Program-made: the position numbers and the translations under genes | Part shown: one piece after another, positions 9,253 to 17,713 of the stretch | Layout: each line of letters begins with the position of its first letter | How positions within the stretch are numbered: the first letter of the stretch is position 1 | Notes under the pieces: generated by a model | Seen by the model: the letters and a program-made list of their open reading frames with translations, nothing else | Databases searched by the model: none | What the model was told of the DNA's origin: nothing | Source of the DNA: Deltaproteobacteria bacterium | GTDB taxonomy: Bacteria > Desulfobacterota > Binatia > UTPRO1 | DNA length: 40,835 nucleotides | Reading direction: 5' to 3' | Assembly (NCBI GenBank): GCA_020848745.1 | Contig: JADLHM010000073.1 | Coordinates: 1 to 40,835 of the forward strand

Positions 9253-10335
9253 CTATTGGCGCACCACCCCCACCACGACCTCGTTCGACGCCGCCGGCAG
9301 CGTGACCAACGTCCCGTCGTCGCCGAGGATCCAGCCCTCGGGGCGCACGTCCGCGACGCCGCGCAGGAAGACCTTCGCGACGAGCGCGTTCGGGGGCGGC
9401 GGGTTCAGGTGGTACATCACGAGGAGGCGCACGCCGGCCTCGTTCGCGCTCTCGGCCGCCTCGACCGGCGTCGCGTGGTAGCTCGGGATGTCGCGCATGA
9501 TCCTGGCGACGCGGTCGCGGCCGGCGCCGGCCGCCGCCTCGCCGATCATGGCGATCAGGTGGTTCGCCTGGGCCTCGTGGACGAGGACGTCGGCGCCGTG
9601 CGCCGCGGCGATCAGGGCGGGGCTCTTGGCGGTATCGCCGCTCACCACGACCGACCGGCCCCGGTAGTCGAAGCGATAGCCGTAGGCGGGTGTCGCCGGC
9701 TCGTGGTTCACCGGGAACGCGGTGACGACGAGCCCGCCCTCCTCGAGCACCGTGACCGGTTTCGCGCCGGGCGGCGCCACGACGGGAAGCGCGCGCATGC
9801 GTTCGATCGCGGGCGGCAGGAGATCGGCGCCGTGATGGGCGACGCGATAGCTCGTGTCGAGCGCGTAGGCCTCCTGGAAGCCGGCGACCACGCGCTCGAC
9901 GCCTGGCGGCCCGTAGACGCGCAGAGGCTCGGGACGGCCGGCCGCCCAGGTCTGGAGGTTGAGCTCGCCGAGCTCGGCGATGTGGTCGGAATGGAAGTGC
10001 GTGTAGAGCACGGCGCCGATGTGCTTGCCGTCGACGCGCATCAAGGCGAGCCGATTCCACGACTGTGGCCCCGTATCGACGACCCAGAGCTTGCCGGCCG
10101 CGAAGACGGCGACGCACGCCTTCGCGCGCGTCGGATGCGGCAGCGGCGCGTCCGATCCGCAGAGCGCGACGCGCAGCGCGTCGTCCGCGAGGAGCGCGTT
10201 GCCGCGCTGCTCGATCAGGCGCGGGATCACCTGGCGCAGCACCGCGTCCTGGAGCGCCGGCGAGCGCCAGAGCGCCGCGAGCCCGAGCGCCCCGACCAGC
10301 ACGAGGCCGACCACCAGCCGGAGAAGTCGTCGCAT
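9253..10335 (-). CDS. Exported or membrane-tethered MBL-fold metallohydrolase
   Basis: The product is 360 aa. Residues 7-22 form a hydrophobic N-terminal segment (uncleaved anchor or signal peptide), so the enzyme probably acts in the periplasm. The binuclear metal site is visible: THFHSDH (His113, His115, Asp117, His118), the Asp in VVSGDTAKS, and a late His in MYHL. The arrangement resembles the RNase Z / zinc-dependent arylsulfatase (AtsA-like) branch of the superfamily. The ATG has GGAGAG upstream. It is the last gene of the operon with HupE, PPIase and DUF3604, 37 bp after the HupE stop. The substrate is unknown; a phosphodiester, sulfate ester or lactone are all possible. Confidence 0.85.
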   Translation of the reverse strand: MRRLLRLVVGLVLVGALGLAALWRSPALQDAVLRQVIPRLIEQRGNALLADDALRVALCGSDAPLPHPTRAKACVAVFAAGKLWVVDTGPQSWNRLALMRVDGKHIGAVLYTHFHSDHIAELGELNLQTWAAGRPEPLRVYGPPGVERVVAGFQEAYALDTSYRVAHHGADLLPPAIERMRALPVVAPPGAKPVTVLEEGGLVVTAFPVNHEPATPAYGYRFDYRGRSVVVSGDTAKSPALIAAAHGADVLVHEAQANHLIAMIGEAAAGAGRDRVARIMRDIPSYHATPVEAAESANEAGVRLLVMYHLNPPPPNALVAKVFLRGVADVRPEGWILGDDGTLVTLPAASNEVVVGVVRQ

Positions 10336-10372
10336 GGCGCGCTCTCCTACCGGGTCGGGGCGGCCCGTGCCA

Positions 10373-11494
10373 TCACGCGAGAAGGAGGCGTGCGCGCTCG
10401 ATCATCCAGCACGCGGCGAGCGATCCCATCGCATAGATCGGCACCGCGTCGGCCCAGGCGGGAAGGCGAGCGACGACCGGCCGCGTGAGAGCGCGGAGCG
10501 CGAGCACCGTCAGCACGAACGCGAGCTGTCCGAGCTCGATGCCGGCGTTGAAGCCGAGGAGCGCGAGCGGCACGGCGTCGGCGGGGAGGCCGGCGGCGCG
10601 CAGCGTGCCCGCGAAGCCGAGCCCGTGGAGGAAGCCGAACGCGAGCGCCATGAGCCAGGGACGGCGCCGCATCCGGGTCGCGCCGCCGGCGCCGCCGTCG
10701 AGCCTGTCCGCGTCGGCGCGGCTCCTCGGGCGCGCCAGCTCGACCGCGAGCACGAAGATGCTGAACGCGATCAGCACCTCGACCGGCGCCGGCGGCACGC
10801 GGGCGACGTCGAGGACGGCGAGCGTCAGCGTGACGCTGTGGCCGAGCGTGAACGCGGTGATCGTCGCCACCAGGCGTCGCCAGTCGGTCGCGAGCAGCAG
10901 CAGCCCGAACACGAAGAGCAGGTGGTCGTACCCGGTCAGGATGTGGTCGACGCCGAGGCCGACGTAGCGCCGTGCGACGTCGAGCGCCGTGTCACGCTCC
11001 GATACGATGAACGTCGGGTCGCGCGCGCGCAGCACCGTGTCGATCGTGCGTCCGTCGGCAAGCTCGAGATGAAGGAGCGCATCCGTCTTCGCGCCGCCGA
11101 GGCCGTCGACGCCGAGGGTCGCGCCGACGAGACCCGTCGTGCCGCAGTCGGCCGTCCAGTGCGACGTGAGGCTCTCCGTGGTCTCGTCGATCGTCGGCGG
11201 GCCGGTCGCGGCGCACGCCGGCGGCAGGACCGGACGGAGCTCGGCCCCGATGAGCCGGAGCGTCGGGATCTTCCAGGTGACCGCGAACGTGCCGGGCGTC
11301 GTCTCGCGAAGCCCGAGGAGGGCGGGCGAGAGCGCGTGCGCGCCGACGCGTGCGGGCGCGGCGGCGAGCGCGCCGAGCCCGACGAGCAGCGCGAGCGCGA
11401 GCGGCCGCGCGACCCGTGCGCGTGGCGACGCCAGGCGACATCCGGCGGCGCCACGTCGCGCGCCGTGCCCGGCGGCCGCCCGGCTACCCGGCAT
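10373..11494 (-). CDS. HupE/UreJ-family multi-pass membrane protein with exported N-terminal domain
   Basis: The product is 373 aa. A basic N-terminus and hydrophobic segment (about 30-48) end in AHA, then an extracytoplasmic domain of about 130 residues with two Cys. Six or seven membrane helices follow with the HupE/UreJ hallmarks GYDHLLFVFGLLLL, TAFTLGHSVTLTLA, FGFLHGLGFA and FNAGIELGQLAFV, which carry conserved His/Asp/Glu in the membrane. Relatives next to hydrogenases and ureases are thought to move nickel or cobalt; this longer type is uncharacterised. The start codon overlaps the end of the PPIase gene by 11 nt, suggesting translational coupling. No hydrogenase or urease genes are present, so the metal and partner must be sought in the operon itself. 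Confidence 0.88.
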   Translation of the reverse strand: MPGSRAAAGHGARRGAAGCRLASPRARVARPLALALLVGLGALAAAPARVGAHALSPALLGLRETTPGTFAVTWKIPTLRLIGAELRPVLPPACAATGPPTIDETTESLTSHWTADCGTTGLVGATLGVDGLGGAKTDALLHLELADGRTIDTVLRARDPTFIVSERDTALDVARRYVGLGVDHILTGYDHLLFVFGLLLLATDWRRLVATITAFTLGHSVTLTLAVLDVARVPPAPVEVLIAFSIFVLAVELARPRSRADADRLDGGAGGATRMRRRPWLMALAFGFLHGLGFAGTLRAAGLPADAVPLALLGFNAGIELGQLAFVLTVLALRALTRPVVARLPAWADAVPIYAMGSLAACWMIERARLLLA

Positions 11495-12479
11495 GCTCGT
11501 TCTCCACCCGTACGACGTACGCGGCGCGGAGCTCGTCCATCATGCGGGCGAGGTACCGATCGCGCCGCTCGGCGCGCCAGGCGCGGAGCACGCGCGCGCG
11601 GACGGCGTCGAGGGGCGGCAGGTCGCCGGCGCGCCGTGCGCTCACCCGGACGAGGTGGACGCCGTAGGGAGAGCGGATCGGCTCCGACCACGTGTCGGCG
11701 GGGAGCGCGAGCGCGGCGACGGCGAAGTCGTCCCCGAACGTCTTCGCGAGCGTGGCGCGCGAGACGGCGCGGAGCGTGCTGCCGGCGATGAACGGGTCGC
11801 CGAAGCGCGCGGCGACCTCGGGGGAGACGCGCTCGGAGCGGAGACGCGCGAGCAGCGCCCATGCGTCGCCGTCGAGCGTCGCTCCGCGGGTCGTCGCGTT
11901 CAGGAACACCTGCGTCAGCGTGACGCTGTCGCTCCGCCGATAGCGCACCGGCTGGCGCGTCATGAAGGCGACGAGCTCGCGGTCGAGCGCCGCCCCCGTC
12001 GGCTCGTCCTGGCGGCTCGCGGCCTTGGCGAGGAGGCGCATCTTGGTGACGAGGGCGTTTCGCACCACGACGTCGTCCTTGTCGAGGCCGAGCGCGATGC
12101 CGCGCCGGTAGGCCGTCTCCGCATCGCCCGCCGCCTCGCCATAGAGGAAGTGCATCTTCTCGACGACCCGCCAGCGGACGGCGCCGTCGCCGCGGTCGAG
12201 GCCGAGCACGAGCGCCTCGCGGTAGAGCATCTCCTCGTCGGCGGCGCGGGCGACGAGCGCCCGCAGCTCCTCGGAGGTCGGTGGCGCGAGGCTCCGCGCG
12301 TAGTCGGCGCGGATCTCGGCGACCCGCGCCGCCGAGATCACGATCGGGTCCCGCCCGCGCGCCGCGTCCGGGGGGCGGGCCGCGGCCTGGAGCGCCGCGA
12401 GCCCGGCGCCGAGCAGGAGGAAGTGCAGCGCCGGGAGGCGAGCCCCGGCGCCGATGATGCGACCGGCGGCGGCGAGCAC
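11484..12479 (-). CDS. Parvulin-type peptidyl-prolyl cis-trans isomerase, membrane-anchored
   Basis: The product is 331 aa. A hydrophobic N-terminal segment (about 15-35) gives an exported or anchored topology. A helical SurA/PpiC-like N-domain follows, and a C-terminal parvulin domain (about 190-305) includes the recognisable ending EPIRSPYGVHLVRV. Parvulins speed proline isomerisation and act as periplasmic chaperones. It starts at GTG 12479, 9 nt after the DUF3604 stop with no strong ribosome binding site, so its translation may depend on the upstream gene. The DUF3604-PPIase-HupE order suggests it helps fold one of its neighbours, most likely the exported DUF3604 protein. Confidence 0.85.
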   Translation of the reverse strand: MLAAAGRIIGAGARLPALHFLLLGAGLAALQAAARPPDAARGRDPIVISAARVAEIRADYARSLAPPTSEELRALVARAADEEMLYREALVLGLDRGDGAVRWRVVEKMHFLYGEAAGDAETAYRRGIALGLDKDDVVVRNALVTKMRLLAKAASRQDEPTGAALDRELVAFMTRQPVRYRRSDSVTLTQVFLNATTRGATLDGDAWALLARLRSERVSPEVAARFGDPFIAGSTLRAVSRATLAKTFGDDFAVAALALPADTWSEPIRSPYGVHLVRVSARRAGDLPPLDAVRARVLRAWRAERRDRYLARMMDELRAAYVVRVENEHAG

Positions 12480-12488
12480 GAGCGGGGG

Positions 12489-14879
12489 CTAACGCGAGGC
12501 TTTCAGCTTCCCGCGGAGCCCCTCCCAGACGCGGCCGTCGCTCTGGTCGTAGGCGCCGCTCGCGAGCCGGACGTCCACCCGGTGCGTCGTCGTCCCGGCG
12601 TTCGAAAGGTCCAGGCGCACGGTGTCGAGCGTCAACGTCGCGGTGCCGTGCTTGTTGATCCGGAGCCGCGCCTTCTTGACGCCGTCGACGCTGCCGGTCG
12701 GGTCGTCGTAGAGGTAGTTCCGGCCCGGGCTGCGCGTGGCGAACGCGCCCGCCGGAAGCGTCGCGGCGTAGACGGCGTCGTCGTCCGTCACGGTCACCGT
12801 GAGGCCGTTCGCGACGACGTCGAGCGCGGCGGGCAGCCGGCCGATGGTGAGCTCGAGGCGCAGCCGGTCGCTCGCCGGCGCCTTCCCGAAGCGGATCTGG
12901 CCCTTCGTGCCGAACCGCTCCGGCTGGTAGTAGATCGGCGAGGTCCAGGCGCGCTCCTGGATCGTGTCGTCGGCGAGGCCGAGGCAGCACTCGCGGTAGA
13001 TCGTCGGCACCGACGCGAAGTCGGTGCAGTCGACGGCGAGCGCGTTGCAGAGCCGCTTGCTCCACCGGCAGACCGGGTTCTCGAGCACGCGGGCGTAGTA
13101 GAAGGCGCGCTCCTCGGGACGGAACGAGGGATCCTGCCAGACGGCGCAGAGCGACGACGCGCCCGTCCCCGTCGGCGCGCAGGTGGCGAGATCGACGCCC
13201 GCCTTGCCGCGGGCGTCGCCCGCGACCTCGAAGACGCGCTCGTGGACCTGACCGTCCGCGTCGGCCCAGCCCTTCACGATCTGGACGCGCTCGAGGGGGG
13301 TGCTCGGCTCGCCGTTGCCGCCGGGATCCCGCAGCGCCATGACCGCGAAGCGCGGGCTCCGCCGCCCGAGCGCGGGTCCGATCTCGCCGCCCATCGGCAC
13401 GCCGTGCGTGTAGCCCTCCTCGACGAAGCTCGCGTCCTCGCACGCGCCCTTCGGGGGATGCCCGCCGAAGAAGCGGACGATCGGCCGCGTGCCGCTCGTC
13501 GCGTACGCCTCACGGCGCCGCATGGCCGCGAAGAGCGCGTCGCGCGAGTTCTCCTCCGCCCACAGGACGGTGAGGCCGCCGCCGTTGGTGACGATGCCGC
13601 CGGGCGCGATCTTCGAGAGGATGTTCTCGGCGCTGCCGTCGCGCACGCCGAGGTGTCCGGTCGTGCCGAAGTCCTCTTCGACGACACCGCCGGCGAGGCT
13701 CGAGTGGCCGTCGGTGCCGCCGACGAAGCCGAGCGCGAAGGGGTTGGCGCCGAGCACGTCCTGCAGGCGGAGGCCCTCCATGAGCGCGTTCCGGACGAAG
13801 TTCCGCGCCGGCACGGGCTGGTCCTTGAGCGTACTGGAGAAGAGCTGCTGGCGTTGCAGCTGCTCGAACCCGCAGAGCTCGTCGTTCGGCGAACTCGAGG
13901 GCTGGCACTCCGAGCTGCCCTTGTGCTGGAAGACCTCGACGAGCGTCTCGTGGCCGGCGCGCCGCTCGGCGTCGGCGCGCGTGAGCGGCGAGCCGTCGCC
14001 GTTCTTCGACTCGAACATCAGCCCGCCGCTCACGTTCGAGTTGTGCGGGATCGAGACGAAGTCGCAATTGCCCGCGGCGTCGAGGCAGTCGGTTTCGAGG
14101 ACGCTCCACAAGCCCTCGACGAGGGGCTGCTCGTAGTAGCTCGTGGGCAGCGCCGGCACCTCGGCGTTCCGGAAGATGATGTTGCGGTGCAGGTTGTAGC
14201 CGTCGAGGTTGTTCGTCCACTCGTACGCCGGGAAGGTCGTGAAGGCGCACGCGTCGGTGCGGTCGTAGAACTCCTCGGCTGCGTCGAGCTCGTCCTGCCA
14301 CACGAGCGCCGCCTGGGTGAGACAGTTGACGTTGCCCGGTCCGCAGAGGCCGAGCCGCATCGGGTTCGCCGCCTGGATCGTCAGCTGGAACGCGATCACG
14401 ACCGCCGGGATCGGCGCGGTGATGCCGTCGGGCGGGCTCGCGAGCTCGGCGCGGGCGTCCTGGCAGATCGGGTCGTCGTAGCCCGGCAGGCCCGCGGTCA
14501 AGCAGGTGCGGATCTCGCCGAGGAACTCCGAGTGATCGGTGACGGCGGTGAAGTCGAGCGGCCGGCGGAGCTGCGCGGAGCGCGTCGGCTGGTCCAGCGC
14601 GTCGTAGGGCGGGAGCGCGATCTGCTCGCCGCGCGCGAAGCGGTAGGCGTCGCGCGGCGTCGTGCGCACCCGGACGAACGCCGCGTCGCCCGAGAAGCTC
14701 GTGTGGATGTGGGTCTCGCCGAAGAAGGGGGTCCGCAGGGGATCGTAGCTTGCGCAGTCGGCGCGGCTCTCGGTGCGGACCCAGTCCTGCTGCGGCGGAT
14801 CCGCGTAGGCCGCGGCGGCGACCGACATCGCGAGACACGAGAAGGCCACGAAGGCGAACGAACGTGGGGGGCGACGCAT
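12489..14879 (-). CDS. DUF3604 exported PHP-like metallohydrolase
   Basis: The product is 796 aa. ATG 14879 has GAGGAGG 5 nt upstream and starts a signal peptide ending near residue 27 (AAAYA-DP). The motifs resemble PHP-type metal sites: FGETHIHTSFS (His57, His59), TDHSEFLG (Asp115, His116), VSIPHNSN and GGTDGHSSLAGG. The C-terminal third is beta-rich. DUF3604 proteins have no established function that I know of; by analogy with PHP proteins, hydrolysis of a phosphoester or related ester is plausible. Many Cys residues are present, fitting an oxidising periplasm. It is the first gene of a four-gene operon. A possible -35 TTGACG lies at 14957-14952 (minus strand), but no good -10 follows it. 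Confidence 0.9.
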   Translation of the reverse strand: MRRPPRSFAFVAFSCLAMSVAAAAYADPPQQDWVRTESRADCASYDPLRTPFFGETHIHTSFSGDAAFVRVRTTPRDAYRFARGEQIALPPYDALDQPTRSAQLRRPLDFTAVTDHSEFLGEIRTCLTAGLPGYDDPICQDARAELASPPDGITAPIPAVVIAFQLTIQAANPMRLGLCGPGNVNCLTQAALVWQDELDAAEEFYDRTDACAFTTFPAYEWTNNLDGYNLHRNIIFRNAEVPALPTSYYEQPLVEGLWSVLETDCLDAAGNCDFVSIPHNSNVSGGLMFESKNGDGSPLTRADAERRAGHETLVEVFQHKGSSECQPSSSPNDELCGFEQLQRQQLFSSTLKDQPVPARNFVRNALMEGLRLQDVLGANPFALGFVGGTDGHSSLAGGVVEEDFGTTGHLGVRDGSAENILSKIAPGGIVTNGGGLTVLWAEENSRDALFAAMRRREAYATSGTRPIVRFFGGHPPKGACEDASFVEEGYTHGVPMGGEIGPALGRRSPRFAVMALRDPGGNGEPSTPLERVQIVKGWADADGQVHERVFEVAGDARGKAGVDLATCAPTGTGASSLCAVWQDPSFRPEERAFYYARVLENPVCRWSKRLCNALAVDCTDFASVPTIYRECCLGLADDTIQERAWTSPIYYQPERFGTKGQIRFGKAPASDRLRLELTIGRLPAALDVVANGLTVTVTDDDAVYAATLPAGAFATRSPGRNYLYDDPTGSVDGVKKARLRINKHGTATLTLDTVRLDLSNAGTTTHRVDVRLASGAYDQSDGRVWEGLRGKLKASR

Positions 14880-15057
14880 GGAAGTCCTCCTCGCGGCCGA
14901 CGGCTCGGCACGGCACCGCGAAGATCCACGAGTCTCAGGACGATCGTCCAACGTCAAGAGAAAAAACGACCGGGAGCACGCTCGGTGGCGTGATCCATGC
15001 GCTTGACGCTCTCGCGACGTGGACCTGGTGAGAAATGCGGGCTAAGCCAGCGGCGCC

Positions 15058-16230
15058 GTGGCGTCGCCGCGTCTCGCGCTCTGGGGGTCGGAGCTCTCGC
15101 CGTTCGCGCTCAAGGTGCGGGCGTGTCTCGACTGGGCGGGCCTCGGCTACGAATGGCTGCCCGCCGAGGGCGGACGGCTCCGCAACCTGCGCGTGAATTG
15201 GATGATCGAGCGCGCCAAGCGGGCGCGGACCGTCGAGCGCCATCCGCGTCTCGACCCGCTCGACGAGTATCCGCTCGTGCCGTTCCTCGTGGTCGACGAC
15301 CGGCGCGTGCTCTACGACTCGTCGGCGCTCGCGCGGTGGATCGACGACTGCCACCCCTCCGCGCACGGACGCCTCGTGCCGACCGATCCCGCGGCCGCGT
15401 TCGTGGCGCGTCTCCTCGACGAGGCCTTCGACGAATTCGGGCTCTACATCGCGCACCACAACCGCTGGGTCGTGTCGGCGACCACCAACGACGCGGGTGC
15501 GCGGCTCGCGCGCGAGTTCCGCCGCGTGCTGCCGCCGGGCACGGGATGGATCATGGCGCGACGCTTCGCCGCGCGGCAGGTGCGGCGGCTGCCGTACCTC
15601 TTCAGCGTCGCGCCGGCGGGCTTCTCGGTCGGCCTCCGACCGGCGCTCACGCCGCCCGCGCCCGCCGGTTTCCCGCCGACACACGCGCTCCTCGGCGAGG
15701 CGTGGGTCGGCTTCCTCGCGGCCCTCGAGCCCGTGCTGGCCCGCCGTCCCTACCTTCTCGGCGCCGGCTTCACGATCGCCGACGCCGGCGTGTACGGGCA
15801 GCTCGCGATGAACCTCGCCGACCCGACGGCGGCCGACGATCTCCGCGCGCGCGCGCCACGGACGTTCGCATGGCTCCAGGCGGTCCGCGCCCGCCGGCAC
15901 GCCGGCGCGAGCGGCCCACCGGCCCTCCCGCACGACCTCGCCCCGCTCCTCGACGTCGTCGCGCGCACCTTCGTGCCGCTCATGCGGCAGAACGCGCACG
16001 CCTACGCGGCGACGCGCGGGCACGGCGAGACGCTCTTCAACGAGCGCGCCTTCGACCGTGGGCGGGCGCTCTATGACGGGACGCTCCTCGGGCGCCCGTT
16101 CCGCGCGGTCGTGAAGACCTTCCAGGTGCGCGTCTGGCGGGAGCTGCGAGCGGCCTGGAGGGCGCTCGACGCCGACGCCCGCGCGCGCGTCGGCGCGCTC
16201 GTGTCCCCCGAGCCGTTCGACGCGGGATGA
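15058..16230 (+). CDS. Glutathione S-transferase-like protein with long C-terminal region
   Basis: The product is 390 aa. The thioredoxin-fold N-domain is visible: SELSPFALKVRACLDWAGL (about 12-30), followed by the cis-Pro region YPLVPFLVVDD and the glutathione-contact segment LYDSSALARWIDD. A helical C-domain includes YLLGAGFTIADAGVYGQLAM (about 237-256), the GST helix carrying the conserved Asp. At about 390 aa it is much longer than standard GSTs (about 210), with about 120 additional C-terminal residues I do not recognise. It starts at GTG 15058 with a poor ribosome binding site. It is transcribed divergently from the DUF3604 operon across 178 bp. Conjugation, dehalogenation or stress functions cannot be separated from sequence. 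Confidence 0.85.
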   Translation: MASPRLALWGSELSPFALKVRACLDWAGLGYEWLPAEGGRLRNLRVNWMIERAKRARTVERHPRLDPLDEYPLVPFLVVDDRRVLYDSSALARWIDDCHPSAHGRLVPTDPAAAFVARLLDEAFDEFGLYIAHHNRWVVSATTNDAGARLAREFRRVLPPGTGWIMARRFAARQVRRLPYLFSVAPAGFSVGLRPALTPPAPAGFPPTHALLGEAWVGFLAALEPVLARRPYLLGAGFTIADAGVYGQLAMNLADPTAADDLRARAPRTFAWLQAVRARRHAGASGPPALPHDLAPLLDVVARTFVPLMRQNAHAYAATRGHGETLFNERAFDRGRALYDGTLLGRPFRAVVKTFQVRVWRELRAAWRALDADARARVGALVSPEPFDAG

Positions 16231-16312
16231 ATCTCGCGAAGTGGGGTTGGCGAGCGCCGGGCGGCGCGGCATGATCCCGCGGCCCGGGCGCTCGGCCCGG
16301 GGGTGGAGGACG

Positions 16313-17713
16313 ATGCGCGTACGACGGTTCCTGGCGGCGATGGGTTTGGCGACGGTCGTGGCATGCGGCGCGGCGGTGCCGGCGGCGCGGGGGGCGATCG
16401 ACGTTCCGGTCGAGAAGACGACGCTCGCGAACGGCCTCACGGTACTGGTCCACGAGGATCGCGATCTTCCCGTGGTGAGCCTCTACATCTTCTTCCGCAC
16501 CGGCTCGCGCAACGAGCGCCCCGGGATCACCGGCATCTCGCACCTCTTCGAGCACATGATGTTCAACGGCGGCGAGCACACGGTCGGCAAGTTCGACGAG
16601 ATCATCGAAGGGAACGGCGGCTCCACCAACGGCTATACGACGCGCGACTTCACCGTGTACCTCGAGAGCTTCCCGCCCCCGGCCCTCGAGCGCGTGCTGT
16701 GGCTCGAAGCCGACCGCATGCGCGCCCTCGCCATCACGGAGAAGAACCTCGAGCAGGAGCGCGGCATCGTGAAGGAGGAGCGGCGCCTGCGCACCGACGA
16801 CGATCCCGAAGGCACGATGTACGAGCAGATCTATCTCGCCGCCTACGAGGCCAGCACCTATCGCTGGGGGCCGATCGGGTTCATGGCCGACATCGGCGCG
16901 ATCACGCTCGACGACGCCAAGAGCTACTTCCGCACCTACTACGCCCCCAACAACGCGACGGTGGTGCTGGCCGGCGCGGTGACCGCGCGCGAGGGCTTCG
17001 CGCTCGTCGACAAATACTTCGGCGGCATCCCGGCGCAGGCGCCGCCGCGGGCGGTCGTGAACGTCGAGCCGCCCCAGAACGGGCCGAAGACCGTCGAGTA
17101 TCACAAGGTCGCCGAGCTGCCTTCGGTCGCGATCGCGTACAAGGCCGTGAGCGCGCGCCATCCCGACCGCCCCGCGCTCGACGTCCTGCAGACGATCCTC
17201 GGCCACGGACAGAGCTCGCGGCTCCATCGCGCCATCGTCCGCGAGAAGGAGCTCGCGAGCGGCGTCGATGTGAGCTTCAACTGGGGGATCGACCCGGAGC
17301 TCTTCTGGTTTTCGGGCCAGGTGCGTCCCGGCAAGAGCGCCAAGGCGCTCGCGCGGGCGATCGAGGCCGAGGTCGTGAAGCTCCGCGAGCATCCACCCGA
17401 CGAGCGCGAGCTCCGCAAGGCCAAGAACCTCCTCCAGGCCGACTACGTGCGCGGGCTGAGCTCGGTCTCCGGCAAGGCGAACCAGCTCGGGTTCTACGAG
17501 GTCGTGTTCGGCGATCACCGTGAGATGTTCAAGGAGACGGAGCGGGTCGAGGCGGTGACGGCGGCCGACGTGCAGCGCGTGGCGCGCACCTACCTGGTGC
17601 CGAGCGAGCGGACGACCATCGAGCTCGTGCCCGAGCGGCCGACGGCGGGGACCCCGCCGCCACGGCCGGCCGGCGCGTCCACCGGTCCGTCGGAGCCGGG
17701 GGTGACGCGATGA
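16313..17713 (+). CDS. M16 zinc peptidase, catalytic partner
   Basis: The product is 466 aa. ATG 16313 has GGAGGA upstream and leads into a signal peptide (residues 1-27, ending ARG-A). The inverted zinc motif HLFEH is intact (His77, Glu80, His81), and a Glu about 75 residues later (KEER, 155-156) completes the site. It is therefore a predicted active pitrilysin-type M16B protease of the periplasm or outer membrane, related to mitochondrial processing peptidase beta. Its stop overlaps the start of the second M16 gene by 4 nt (ATGA), implying coupled translation and a stoichiometric complex. The last ~30 residues are a Pro/Gly/Thr-rich tail. Confidence 0.93.
   Translation: MRVRRFLAAMGLATVVACGAAVPAARGAIDVPVEKTTLANGLTVLVHEDRDLPVVSLYIFFRTGSRNERPGITGISHLFEHMMFNGGEHTVGKFDEIIEGNGGSTNGYTTRDFTVYLESFPPPALERVLWLEADRMRALAITEKNLEQERGIVKEERRLRTDDDPEGTMYEQIYLAAYEASTYRWGPIGFMADIGAITLDDAKSYFRTYYAPNNATVVLAGAVTAREGFALVDKYFGGIPAQAPPRAVVNVEPPQNGPKTVEYHKVAELPSVAIAYKAVSARHPDRPALDVLQTILGHGQSSRLHRAIVREKELASGVDVSFNWGIDPELFWFSGQVRPGKSAKALARAIEAEVVKLREHPPDERELRKAKNLLQADYVRGLSSVSGKANQLGFYEVVFGDHREMFKETERVEAVTAADVQRVARTYLVPSERTTIELVPERPTAGTPPPRPAGASTGPSEPGVTR

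Noticed and set aside
11139-14993. Very long plus-strand open frame (about 1284 codons) opposite the DUF3604 operon
   Set aside because: It is Arg/Ala-rich without motifs and mirrors the codon-position GC bias of the real genes on the other strand. The minus-strand genes have signal peptides, ribosome binding sites and family motifs.
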